Positions 7,161 to 13,829 of a stretch of DNA of 64,000 bases are shown here, piece after piece. Source of the stretch: Clostridia bacterium (lineage in GTDB: Bacteria; Bacillota; Clostridia; Christensenellales; UBA1242); assembly GCA_017409005.1 (NCBI GenBank), contig JAFQTP010000003.1, forward strand, positions 159,699 to 223,698, given 5' to 3'. The notes under the pieces were generated by a model. That model was not told the origin of the DNA and searched no databases. It was given only the letters and a program-made list of their open reading frames with translations. Every line of letters begins with the position of its first letter. Positions within the stretch are counted from its first letter, which is position 1. The position numbers were made by a program, and so were the translations under genes.

Positions 7161-8819
7161 ATGCAAAAGACTATTAGTAGCACTCTGTTTAAGAAAATGG
7201 TTATTGCAGGTGCTAAAGTTTTAGAAAATAATAAAAAATTTGTAGATTCACTTAATGTTTTCCCAGTTCCAGATGGCGACACTGGCACAAACATGAGTTT
7301 AACATTTAACAGTGCAGTTAAGGAAATTAACAGCTGTCCCGACAGTTCTTTTTTGGCAGTTTCACAATCGCTAAGTAAAGGTGCATTGCGTGGTGCAAGA
7401 GGAAACTCTGGTGTAATTCTTTCTCAAATTTTAAAAGGTATTGCAACCGAAGTTGGAAAAGTTGAGGGCGAGTTAACAACCAAAATTTTTGCTAAGGCAC
7501 TTAACGAAGGTGCAACTGTTGCATATAAAGCCGTAACAGTTCCTAAAGAGGGCACAATTTTAACAGTTATTCGTGTTATTGCCGAAACAGCACTTAAAGC
7601 TTGCAAAAAGGTTAGCGACTTCGAACAATTCTTTGAAATTATTTTAGCCGATGGTGAAGCGATTTTACAACAAACCCCAGAAATGCTTCCAGTTCTTAAA
7701 AAGGCTGGTGTTGTAGATGCTGGTGGACGTGGCTTAATGGTAATTTTTACCGGAATGCAAAAAATGCTTTTAGGCGAAGATATTGATATTAACATCGAAG
7801 AAACAACTCAATCAACCCAAACCGAAACCGAGTCTTCCGATTCTAACGATTTTATTATTAATCTAGATAATTTAGGCGACATTGAATTTGCTTATTGCAC
7901 CGAGTTTATGGTTTCTCACATGAAAAAGAAAACCACCGTTTCCGATATTGATAAACTTCGTGAAAGTTTAATGAATATTGGTGATTCAGTTGTTTGTATT
8001 GGCGATTTAGAGTTGGTTAAAGTTCACGTTCACACAAACGAACCTAACATTGCTTTAGGTTATGCACTTGAACTTGGCGAAATTATTAACATTAAAATTG
8101 AAAACATGGTTGAACAAAACCGCGAACTTAAACGTATGCGCACTCAACAACAAGCAAACCTAAAACAATTTGGTATGGTTGCTGTTGCTCCTGGCGATGG
8201 TATTGCCGGTGTGTTCCGCGATATTTTAGTAGATGGAATTATTGAGGGTGGACAAACAATGAACCCTAGTGCCGACGACATTGCAAAAGCTTGCGATAAA
8301 GTTCAAGCTAAAGAAATTTTTGTTTTACCAAACAACAAAAACATTATTTTTGCAGCCGAACAAGCAAAAGAACTTACAACTAAAATTATTCACGTTATTC
8401 CAACAAAATCTGTTCCAGAAGGAGTTTCTGCAGCACTTGCATTCAACCCAGATGCATCAAGCCAAGAAAACGTTGAAAACATGACAAGCAGTAAACAAAA
8501 CGTTAAAGCTGCATCAGTAACATATGCTGTTAGAACCACACATATGGATGGTTTCGACCTTAACCAAGGCGATATTATTGGTCTAGACGATTCTAACATT
8601 TTAGCAAAAGGATTGCTTGTTAACGACACAACCATGGATTTAATTGAAAAAGTTAAAACCGACGATGTTGTTAACATTACATTATTCTATGGTAAAGATT
8701 TAAAACAAGAAGAGGCCGAAGCATTACAAGCAAAACTAGAAGAAAAATATCCTGATTGCGATATTACACTTCTATCTGGCGGACAACCTGTTTATTACTA
8801 TATTATTAGTTTAGAATAA
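7161..8819 (+). CDS. fakA: Fatty acid kinase FakA / DAK-domain protein (YloV)
   Basis: Catalyses phosphorylation of fatty acids bound to a FakB (DegV-family) partner, feeding exogenous fatty acids to phospholipid synthesis. The N-terminal Dak2 nucleotide-binding domain (about 1-200) has the metal-binding motif VPDGDTGTNM near residues 36-45 and GARGNSGVILSQ near 84-95. A middle and a C-terminal domain complete the 552 residues, the normal length. No fakB lies in the window. The gene is co-oriented with the Asp23-family gene and ends at a strong terminator. Confidence 0.92.
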   Translation: MQKTISSTLFKKMVIAGAKVLENNKKFVDSLNVFPVPDGDTGTNMSLTFNSAVKEINSCPDSSFLAVSQSLSKGALRGARGNSGVILSQILKGIATEVGKVEGELTTKIFAKALNEGATVAYKAVTVPKEGTILTVIRVIAETALKACKKVSDFEQFFEIILADGEAILQQTPEMLPVLKKAGVVDAGGRGLMVIFTGMQKMLLGEDIDINIEETTQSTQTETESSDSNDFIINLDNLGDIEFAYCTEFMVSHMKKKTTVSDIDKLRESLMNIGDSVVCIGDLELVKVHVHTNEPNIALGYALELGEIINIKIENMVEQNRELKRMRTQQQANLKQFGMVAVAPGDGIAGVFRDILVDGIIEGGQTMNPSADDIAKACDKVQAKEIFVLPNNKNIIFAAEQAKELTTKIIHVIPTKSVPEGVSAALAFNPDASSQENVENMTSSKQNVKAASVTYAVRTTHMDGFDLNQGDIIGLDDSNILAKGLLVNDTTMDLIEKVKTDDVVNITLFYGKDLKQEEAEALQAKLEEKYPDCDITLLSGGQPVYYYIISLE

Positions 8820-8843
8820 TAAAAACTCCAATTTAAAACACAC

Positions 8844-8873
8844 AAAACCTAGCAGAATTTGCTAGGTTTTTTA
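8844..8873 (+). terminator. Intrinsic terminator after fakA
   Basis: An 11-bp stem AAAACCTAGCA/TGCTAGGTTTT (8844-8854, 8860-8870) is followed by T residues. Confidence 0.9.
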
Positions 8874-8995
8874 AATTTATATTAAATTTTCATAAAATTA
8901 TTGGTAGCAAAAAGCCCTAAATAAAGCATATATTTTAATATATAAAATTTTTTTAAAATATTTCAAAAAAATATTAATTTTTTTAGTAAAAAGTG

Positions 8996-9024
8996 TTGCA
9001 TTTTTTTTAATACTTTGGTATATT
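8996..9024 (+). promoter_or_regulatory. Promoter of the tRNA operon
   Basis: -35 TTGCAT (8996-9001) and -10 TATATT (9019-9024) are separated by exactly 17 nt and lie 63 nt upstream of the first tRNA. Upstream is a very A/T-rich tract that could act as an UP element. Confidence 0.75.
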
Positions 9025-9086
9025 ATAAGAGCGTTAATCAAAACAAATTGTTTGGCGCAACATCATTGCAAATAATATTTTTATGT

Positions 9087-9162
9087 GGGAGTTTAGCTCA
9101 GTTGGGAGAGCATCTGCCTTACAAGCAGGAGGTCATAGGTTCGAGCCCTATAACTCCCACCA
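9087..9162 (+). tRNA. tRNA-Val (TAC)
   Basis: A complete cloverleaf can be drawn: acceptor GGGAGTT/AACTCCC, D-arm GCTC/GAGC, anticodon stem TCTGC/GCAGG with loop CTTACAA (anticodon TAC at 9120-9122), and a T-arm with TTCGAGC. CCA is encoded. First gene of the four-tRNA operon. Confidence 0.95.
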
Positions 9163-9183
9163 TTTATTTGTAATGATATTTAT

Positions 9184-9258
9184 GCGGGGGTGGCTCAGCG
9201 GTAGAGCGTCGCCTTGCCAAGGCGAATGTCGCGGGTTCAAATCCCGTCCTCCGCTCCA
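9184..9258 (+). tRNA. tRNA-Gly (GCC)
   Basis: Acceptor GCGGGGG/CCTCCGC, anticodon stem TCGCC/GGCGA with loop TTGCCAA (anticodon GCC), T-loop TTCAAAT, and encoded CCA after discriminator T. Confidence 0.95.
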
Positions 9259-9308
9259 TTAAATTACATAGGATAGCCGATTAGGTTCGTAAGCGTTTAA
9301 AGTTTTAT

Positions 9309-9383
9309 GGCACCGTAGCCAAGCGGTAAGGCCAAGGTCTGCAAAACCTTTATGCTCCAGTTCGAATCTGGACGGTGCCTCCA
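9309..9383 (+). tRNA. tRNA-Cys (GCA)
   Basis: Acceptor GGCACCG/CGGTGCC, anticodon stem AAGGT/ACCTT with loop CTGCAAA (anticodon GCA), T-loop TTCGAAT, discriminator T, and encoded CCA. Confidence 0.95.
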
Positions 9384-9391
9384 ATAATTAT

Positions 9392-9478
9392 GCCGAAGTG
9401 GCGGAATAGGCAGACGCACAGGACTTAAAATCCTGCGATAGCAATATCGTACCGGTTCAAGTCCGGTCTTCGGCACCA
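9392..9478 (+). tRNA. tRNA-Leu (TAA)
   Basis: Class II tRNA of 87 nt. It has acceptor GCCGAAG/CTTCGGC, anticodon stem CAGGA/TCCTG with loop CTTAAAA (anticodon TAA), a long variable arm (CGATA-GCA-TATCG type), T-loop TTCAAGT, discriminator A, and encoded CCA. Confidence 0.95.
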
Positions 9479-9482
9479 AAAG

Positions 9483-9510
9483 AGATAGCAGTTTATGCTA
9501 TCTTTTTTTA
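9483..9510 (+). terminator. Terminator of the tRNA operon
   Basis: An 8-bp stem AGATAGCA/TGCTATCT (9483-9490, 9496-9503) is followed by a T run, 4 nt after the last tRNA. Confidence 0.9.
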
Positions 9511-9590
9511 TTTTTTTGCTTATAGCAAACACTTTAGCCAATCTGTTAGTGATATTCACAACCATTTATTTAATTTTTTATTTACTACTG

Positions 9591-9599
9591 TGATATACT
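9591..9599 (+). promoter_or_regulatory. Extended -10 promoter of the SDR gene
   Basis: TG-A-TATACT forms an extended -10 element 33 nt before the start codon. The matching -35 (taattt) is weak. An AGGAGGT RBS follows. Confidence 0.5.
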
Positions 9600-9632
9600 A
9601 AAAGTAGTAATTCAAAATCTAGGAGGTAAAAT

Positions 9633-10424
9633 ATGGATTTAGGGTTAAAAAACAGAGTTGTAATTGTTACAGGGGCTGCTTCTGGCATTGGCAGAGCAAT
9701 TGCTGTGGCATATGCAAACGAGGGTGCTAAACTTGCACTAGCCGATATTAATTTAGATGGTTTAAAATCGCTTAAACAAGAATTAAAACAAGCCGATATT
9801 TATATCGAAAAAGTTGATATCACAAATGCAGATGCTTGCAAAACATTTGTAAATAATGTTGCTAAAACTTTTGGTAAAATTGATGTTTTAGTAAACAATG
9901 CTGGAACAGCAAAAATGGGTGATATGGAAACATTCCCAGAAGAACTTTTCCGTAGCCACGCCGAACTTATGATGTATGCTCCGGTTCGTTTAACAAACTT
10001 ATGTATTCCGCATTTCAAGAAAAATGGTTGGGGTAGTGTTGTAAACACAGCGTCAATTTTTGGTAAACAACCTGGTGGTTTAATTAGTTACGATACAATT
10101 AAAGCTGCCGATATTATGATTACTAAAGATTATTCTACTTATTGCGCACCATTTAATGTTAACGTTAATGCTGTTTGTCCTGGTCCGGTAGATACTCCTC
10201 TTTGGCATGCCGATGGTCAACTTGGCGACCAACTTGCAGGTGCAACTGGCATGGAAAAAGACGCTGCTATCGATTGGTTTGCAAAAGCAAACATTCCTAT
10301 GGGCAGATATGCTAAAGCTGAAGAAATTGCAAGTGCAGTTGTGTTCCTATCAAGCGTTCCTGCACACTACATTACAGGTGTTGCATTAAATGTTGATGGT
10401 GGCATGGTTAAAAGTTTAATTTAA
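9633..10424 (+). CDS. SDR-family NAD(P)-dependent oxidoreductase
   Basis: Classical short-chain dehydrogenase of 263 residues. The N-terminal Rossmann glycine motif is TGAASGIGRA, NNAG follows near residue 89, the catalytic Tyr-x3-Lys is YDTIK, and PGPVDTP and the C-terminal NVDGGM are typical. The Asp in LALADINLD at the end of beta-2 favours NAD(H) over NADP(H). The substrate cannot be inferred, and the neighbours (tRNAs upstream, Nudix gene convergent) give no pathway. It appears monocistronic, with a strong RBS and its own terminator. Confidence 0.9.
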   Translation: MDLGLKNRVVIVTGAASGIGRAIAVAYANEGAKLALADINLDGLKSLKQELKQADIYIEKVDITNADACKTFVNNVAKTFGKIDVLVNNAGTAKMGDMETFPEELFRSHAELMMYAPVRLTNLCIPHFKKNGWGSVVNTASIFGKQPGGLISYDTIKAADIMITKDYSTYCAPFNVNVNAVCPGPVDTPLWHADGQLGDQLAGATGMEKDAAIDWFAKANIPMGRYAKAEEIASAVVFLSSVPAHYITGVALNVDGGMVKSLI

Positions 10425-10438
10425 TAAACTTAACAAAA

Positions 10439-10468
10439 AAGAACGGAATGTTCCGTTCTTTTTTTTAT
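10439..10468. terminator. Shared bidirectional terminator (SDR and Nudix genes)
   Basis: A near-perfect palindrome GAACGGAA-TG-TTCCGTTC (10441-10458) has A residues upstream and a T run downstream, placed between two convergent genes. Confidence 0.85.
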
Positions 10469-10471
10469 TTG

Positions 10472-10936
10472 TTATTTAATATTCCAAAATTTTTTAGCAG
10501 ACTCTATTTGAGAGCTAAAGGTAATACCTTTGCTCCATTTTATGTGGTTTGCTAAATCGTTTAATTTAACAAATTTACGTTCGCCAATTTCCCATTCTTG
10601 TTTAAAAGGTTTAAGCTCGTTTACTTTGGCTGTGTAGCGTAATTGATAATAAGTTTTGCCATTTTCAACTACTTCAACCGCACCTAAATAGTTAACTTCT
10701 TTAAGTGTTACACAAGCTTCTTCCATAAGTTCACGATTAAGCGTTTCTAAATAGGTTTCATTCAGTTCGGGGTGTCCACCCGGAATTGTCCAAGTTTGGT
10801 CGTTTCTAACAATTAATAGTTCGTTTTTATCGTTAAAAACATATCCACTAACTTGAGTATGTTTTTGGTTTGATAACTCAAACCCTTCGTGCCACAACAA
10901 TTTGCAATTTTCTGAAATCTTTTCATAAGTTTCCAT
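10472..10936 (-). CDS. Nudix hydrolase
   Basis: Predicted pyrophosphohydrolase for a nucleoside-diphosphate-linked substrate. The Nudix box is readable as G-x5-E-x7-REL-x-EE (GGHPELNE then RELMEE). The Gly after EE in the consensus is replaced by Cys (EEACV). A longer frame begins at 10978, but ATG at 10936 is preceded by AAGGAG at the right distance and gives 154 residues. The substrate is unknown. It is monocistronic and convergent with the SDR gene. Confidence 0.88.
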   Translation of the reverse strand: METYEKISENCKLLWHEGFELSNQKHTQVSGYVFNDKNELLIVRNDQTWTIPGGHPELNETYLETLNRELMEEACVTLKEVNYLGAVEVVENGKTYYQLRYTAKVNELKPFKQEWEIGERKFVKLNDLANHIKWSKGITFSSQIESAKKFWNIK

Positions 10937-11049
10937 AAATTTCTCCTTATTGTTTAGTTTTGCGTAAAAACAACGCATGGTTGTTATATCACATATTTTT
11001 TAAATTTAAAACCGATTTTGTTAAATAATTATTACAAATTTAATTGCTG

Positions 11050-11058
11050 TGCTATAAT
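11050..11058 (+). promoter_or_regulatory. Extended -10 promoter of the NIF3-like/GNAT operon
   Basis: TG-C-TATAAT lies 28 nt upstream of the first start codon. No good -35 is visible. Confidence 0.5.
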
Positions 11059-11086
11059 TAATTAATAAAAGTTTAGGGGATATAAT

Positions 11087-11428
11087 ATGAAACTAGATAT
11101 CAATCAAGTTAAAATTTTTGTTACAATTCCAACTAAAAATTTAACAGAAGTTAGGGAGGCAATTTGTCAGACTAACGCAGGAGTAATTGGTAACTACACG
11201 CATTGCACATATTCCGTTAATGGTGTTGGCACTTTTAAACCAAATAGCAGTGCAAATCCACATATTGGCTCTGCAAACAAACTTGAGTTTGTTGAAGAGG
11301 CTAAACTAGAAATTATTTGTAATGTAGAAGATGTTAAACAACTATTAGTGGTTCTACGTGAGGTTCATCCATATGAAGAACCTGCAATTGATATTGTTCC
11401 ATTAATAAGCGAATCTAATTTCAACTAG
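11087..11428 (+). CDS. Stand-alone NIF3/YqfO insert-domain protein (CutA/PII-like fold)
   Basis: Protein of 113 residues matching the small domain inserted in YqfO/NIF3 (DUF34) proteins but without the metal-binding NIF3 core. Recognisable blocks are AGVIGNYTHCTYSVNGVGTF, HIGSANKLEFVEEAKLE and VHPYEEPAIDI. Such free-standing domains are frequent in Firmicutes and have no settled function. It starts an apparent three-gene operon (gaps of 9 and 16 nt) with a tandem GNAT and an unknown protein. Confidence 0.8.
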   Translation: MKLDINQVKIFVTIPTKNLTEVREAICQTNAGVIGNYTHCTYSVNGVGTFKPNSSANPHIGSANKLEFVEEAKLEIICNVEDVKQLLVVLREVHPYEEPAIDIVPLISESNFN

Positions 11429-11437
11429 GAGCATGGC

Positions 11438-12472
11438 ATGAACTTTCAAATTAATAAACTTGAAACACAAAACTTAATCTTGCGTAAATTAACTATGCAA
11501 GATTTATCTGATTATATTGAGTTTAGGCAGAACGAACAATTGCATAAATTTTTACCAACAGTTCCAAAATCTAATTCTGAATATCAAACCTCGCTAAAAA
11601 CTAGGGTCGAAAACTATAACAATTTAAAAAATCCTACACTTACTTGGGGTATCGAATTAAAATCCGAACATAAACTTGTTGGAAGTGTTACTATTGAAGA
11701 TGTGCTTTCAGAACACAAACTTTGTGAAATTGGTTGGGCTGTTAATGTAAACTATCAGGGTAAAGGAATTGCAACCGAGGCTTTAACTGAAATTATTTCT
11801 TACATATTTTCAAACTCAAAAGTTAATCGTATTCAAGCGTTTATTTGGCAAGGTAATAGCGCAAGTATTAAACTAGCAAAAAAACTAGGTTTTAAACACG
11901 AGGGTACCGACCGTAAGGCGCGCCTTAAAAATGGACAATTTTTAGATGTTTTAAATTTTGGTTTGCTTAGGTCTGAATGGGAAACTAACTTCTCCTATCG
12001 AATTGCAACTATGCAAGACCTTGAAACCATTTGGGATAAAGATATTAGCCGCAATTTAGGCGATGATAGATGGGCTAGGTGGAAAAAGCAATATATAAAC
12101 TACAACCAAACCGGCATGGCAACAACGTTTGTTGCTGTAAATGGTTTCGAGCCTGTTGGTCAAATAACGGTTCTGTTTTCGCCAGAATGCAGTGCTGTTA
12201 AAAACAGACCATATTTGTGTGATGGTAAAACCATTGCAAACATGAATGCGTTTAGAATTGATAAACAATTTGAGGGACAAGGGCACATTTCTAAGCTAGT
12301 TAAACTTGCCGAGGCTTATGCTAAAGAAAAAGGCTTTAACACCTTAACAATTGGCTGTGAGGCTCAAGAAACCAGAAATTTAGCAATTTATTTGCATTTT
12401 GGCTATACAAAATTTGTTACTAGTTTAACTGAAGATAACGAACTTATTTTATACTACGAAAAACAACTTTAA
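11438..12472 (+). CDS. Tandem GNAT acetyltransferase (RimJ-like plus second GNAT)
   Basis: The 344 residues contain two GNAT folds. The first (about 1-185) is of the RimJ/RimL type, with acetyl-CoA loop NYQGKGIATEAL and GNSASIKLAKKLGFKHEG. The second (about 190-344) has EGQGHISKLVKLAEAYAKEKG and ETRNLAIYLHFGYTKF. Such fusions may acetylate proteins, small amines or antibiotics; the substrate is not predictable. The RBS is AGGAG. It sits in an operon with the NIF3-like and unknown genes. Confidence 0.85.
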   Translation: MNFQINKLETQNLILRKLTMQDLSDYIEFRQNEQLHKFLPTVPKSNSEYQTSLKTRVENYNNLKNPTLTWGIELKSEHKLVGSVTIEDVLSEHKLCEIGWAVNVNYQGKGIATEALTEIISYIFSNSKVNRIQAFIWQGNSASIKLAKKLGFKHEGTDRKARLKNGQFLDVLNFGLLRSEWETNFSYRIATMQDLETIWDKDISRNLGDDRWARWKKQYINYNQTGMATTFVAVNGFEPVGQITVLFSPECSAVKNRPYLCDGKTIANMNAFRIDKQFEGQGHISKLVKLAEAYAKEKGFNTLTIGCEAQETRNLAIYLHFGYTKFVTSLTEDNELILYYEKQL

Positions 12473-12488
12473 TTAGGGTGAGGTAATT

Positions 12489-13310
12489 ATGGAAAAACAA
12501 GAATATATTAATCTGGCAAAAAATCAACTTAAAGGCGATGCTTTTAAATTTGCTGAGGGGGCAATTAACGCATTTTATGAATTATCAGGCAAAACTCTTA
12601 AAAACGATAAATATAAAGTAGGCGATTTTGTAACATTAAAAAAGAACACATATATGCATGGCTTTGGTTATAAACTAGAAATTTTAGATAATATTGCACA
12701 AAACGGATTGATTAGCCAAGATTACGAAATTGCTCCAGAACCACAAAAAGTTACATATGCAGTTTCACTTTGGCACATAAAACGAAATATTAAACTTAAA
12801 GAATATATTATAAACTATTCTGGCATGTCGGTTGAATACGATAACGATTTAATTATGGTGCCATATAAACAATTTGATAATTTTATTGAAAAAGTGCGTA
12901 AAGATGGTTATTGGTCGTTAAGAGCGGAAAGTTCTATGGAAACAAGGTTTATGCCAAGTCTTGCCAAAGATTCTAACAAACTTCAACTAGCCCTAATTTT
13001 AAATGGTCGCGATAAAGAGTGCAAACAACTTAATTATTATAATCTTTTAAATGAAGAAGTGCCGTTAGACACAGTTTTAAATTTTATGAAAATTAAAAAC
13101 CCTAAATTTGCTGAAATGTTTAAAAAAAATAGGCAAAATTATGAAGATAAACGAATTGCCTACTTAATGTTTGGTTTGCCAGTTAACACAATAGAGGGTG
13201 TTTTGGTTGGTAGAAAATACGAAAAAAATAAAAAGATTTTAAATCATATTAAACAAGTTTTGCCAAATAGTTACATTTGTAATTTAGATGGTAAAGTTAT
13301 TGTTGAGTAA
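12489..13310 (+). CDS. Uncharacterised protein, possibly ADP-ribosyltransferase-like
   Basis: The function is not recognised. The 273 residues are soluble, without signal peptide or membrane helix. Segments recalling ART/RES-type folds are HGFGYKLEILDNIAQNGLIS (about 52-71) and a C-terminal LPVNTIEGVLVGRKYEKNKK followed by SYICNLDGK. The first resembles the H-(GT/GF)...ILxxIxxxGLI pattern that opens NAD-binding ART domains; the second resembles the closing I-x-G-(I/V)-x-(V/L)-G strand. No complete catalytic set can be named. It ends at a strong bidirectional terminator, as third gene of an operon. Confidence 0.6.
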   Translation: MEKQEYINLAKNQLKGDAFKFAEGAINAFYELSGKTLKNDKYKVGDFVTLKKNTYMHGFGYKLEILDNIAQNGLISQDYEIAPEPQKVTYAVSLWHIKRNIKLKEYIINYSGMSVEYDNDLIMVPYKQFDNFIEKVRKDGYWSLRAESSMETRFMPSLAKDSNKLQLALILNGRDKECKQLNYYNLLNEEVPLDTVLNFMKIKNPKFAEMFKKNRQNYEDKRIAYLMFGLPVNTIEGVLVGRKYEKNKKILNHIKQVLPNSYICNLDGKVIVE

Positions 13311-13350
13311 ACCTAGTTAGTTAAAAGTTAATATAAATTTTCAATACAAT

Positions 13351-13385
13351 AAAAATGCAGATAACTGATATTATCTGCATTTTTA
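13351..13385. terminator. Bidirectional terminator between convergent genes
   Basis: A stem of at least 12 bp (AAATGCAGATAA/TTATCTGCATTT) with loop CTGATA and flanking A/T runs serves the gene ending at 13310 and the minus-strand gene ending at 13395. Confidence 0.85.
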
Positions 13386-13394
13386 TTTTGCTAA

Positions 13395-13634
13395 CTATTT
13401 GCAGCTTTTTGCTCTGCTTGTGCTAGCTTTACTAGTGGACGCTTTCGAACTTGCTCTACCTGTTGAGGCTTTACTAGTTGTTGCCTTACTTGTTGAGTTT
13501 TGGCTTGAAGTTGCTTTTGAGCTTGTGTTTGACATACTTGATTTTGATGTTTCTGTCATTTTGCTTGCTCTTGCTTTACTAGTTGCTTTAGCCCTTGAAT
13601 TGGTAGCTTTTCCAGTAGTTTTATTACTTGGCAT
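13395..13634 (-). CDS. Small basic Ser/Thr/Lys/Ala-rich repeat protein
   Basis: Protein of 79 residues made almost wholly of Ser, Thr, Lys, Ala and Arg, with short imperfect repeats around SKAST and SKATS. It looks like histone H1-type or Lys-rich disordered tails and could bind DNA or RNA, but no family is recognised. An upstream in-frame ATG at 13652 exists, but the sequence between is a near-perfect Shine-Dalgarno (GGGAGGTGA) spaced 7 nt from ATG 13634, which fixes the start and strand. The opposite strand reads as a hydrophobic shadow frame without an RBS. Confidence 0.6.
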   Translation of the reverse strand: MPSNKTTGKATNSRAKATSKARASKMTETSKSSMSNTSSKATSSQNSTSKATTSKASTGRASSKASTSKASTSRAKSCK

Positions 13635-13656
13635 TTCTCGTTCACCTCCCATAAAT

Positions 13657-13677
13657 TACAAAGTTTATCACTTTGTA
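13657..13677. promoter_or_regulatory. Operator-like inverted repeat upstream of the basic protein
   Basis: TACAAAGT-TTATC-ACTTTGTA is a perfect 8-bp inverted repeat with a 5-nt spacer, 23 nt upstream of the minus-strand start codon. It lies within the leader or promoter and could be a repressor site or an mRNA hairpin. Confidence 0.5.
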
Positions 13678-13774
13678 CTATTAGTGTTGGCTAAAACTTT
13701 AACTTAATACGTAAGTTTGCTTGGTAATAATTGGGTTTATAAACCCTGTTTTGTATCATTTTAAAACATATTCG

Positions 13775-13804
13775 TTGATTTAATTTTGTCTTGTGTGATA
13801 TTAT
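13775..13804 (+). promoter_or_regulatory. Promoter of the MetRS-like gene
   Basis: -35 TTGATT (13775-13780) and -10 TATTAT (13799-13804) are separated by 18 nt; an AAGGAGG RBS follows. Confidence 0.5.
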
Positions 13805-13829
13805 AATAAAGTAATTTAAGGAGGATTTT

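Noticed and set aside
8880-8995. A/T-rich tract before the tRNA promoter as a small gene
   Set aside because: No start codon with an RBS and no conserved sequence; it reads as simple intergenic or UP-element DNA.
9297-9479. Minus-strand frame resembling a small protein across two tRNAs
   Set aside because: It is antisense to the tRNA-Cys and tRNA-Leu genes, a well-known false gene call.
13399-13707. Hydrophobic plus-strand open frame opposite the basic protein
   Set aside because: It is the complement of the Ser/Thr/Lys/Ala repeats, rich in Leu/Val/Ala only because of that, and has no RBS; the minus strand has a near-perfect Shine-Dalgarno.
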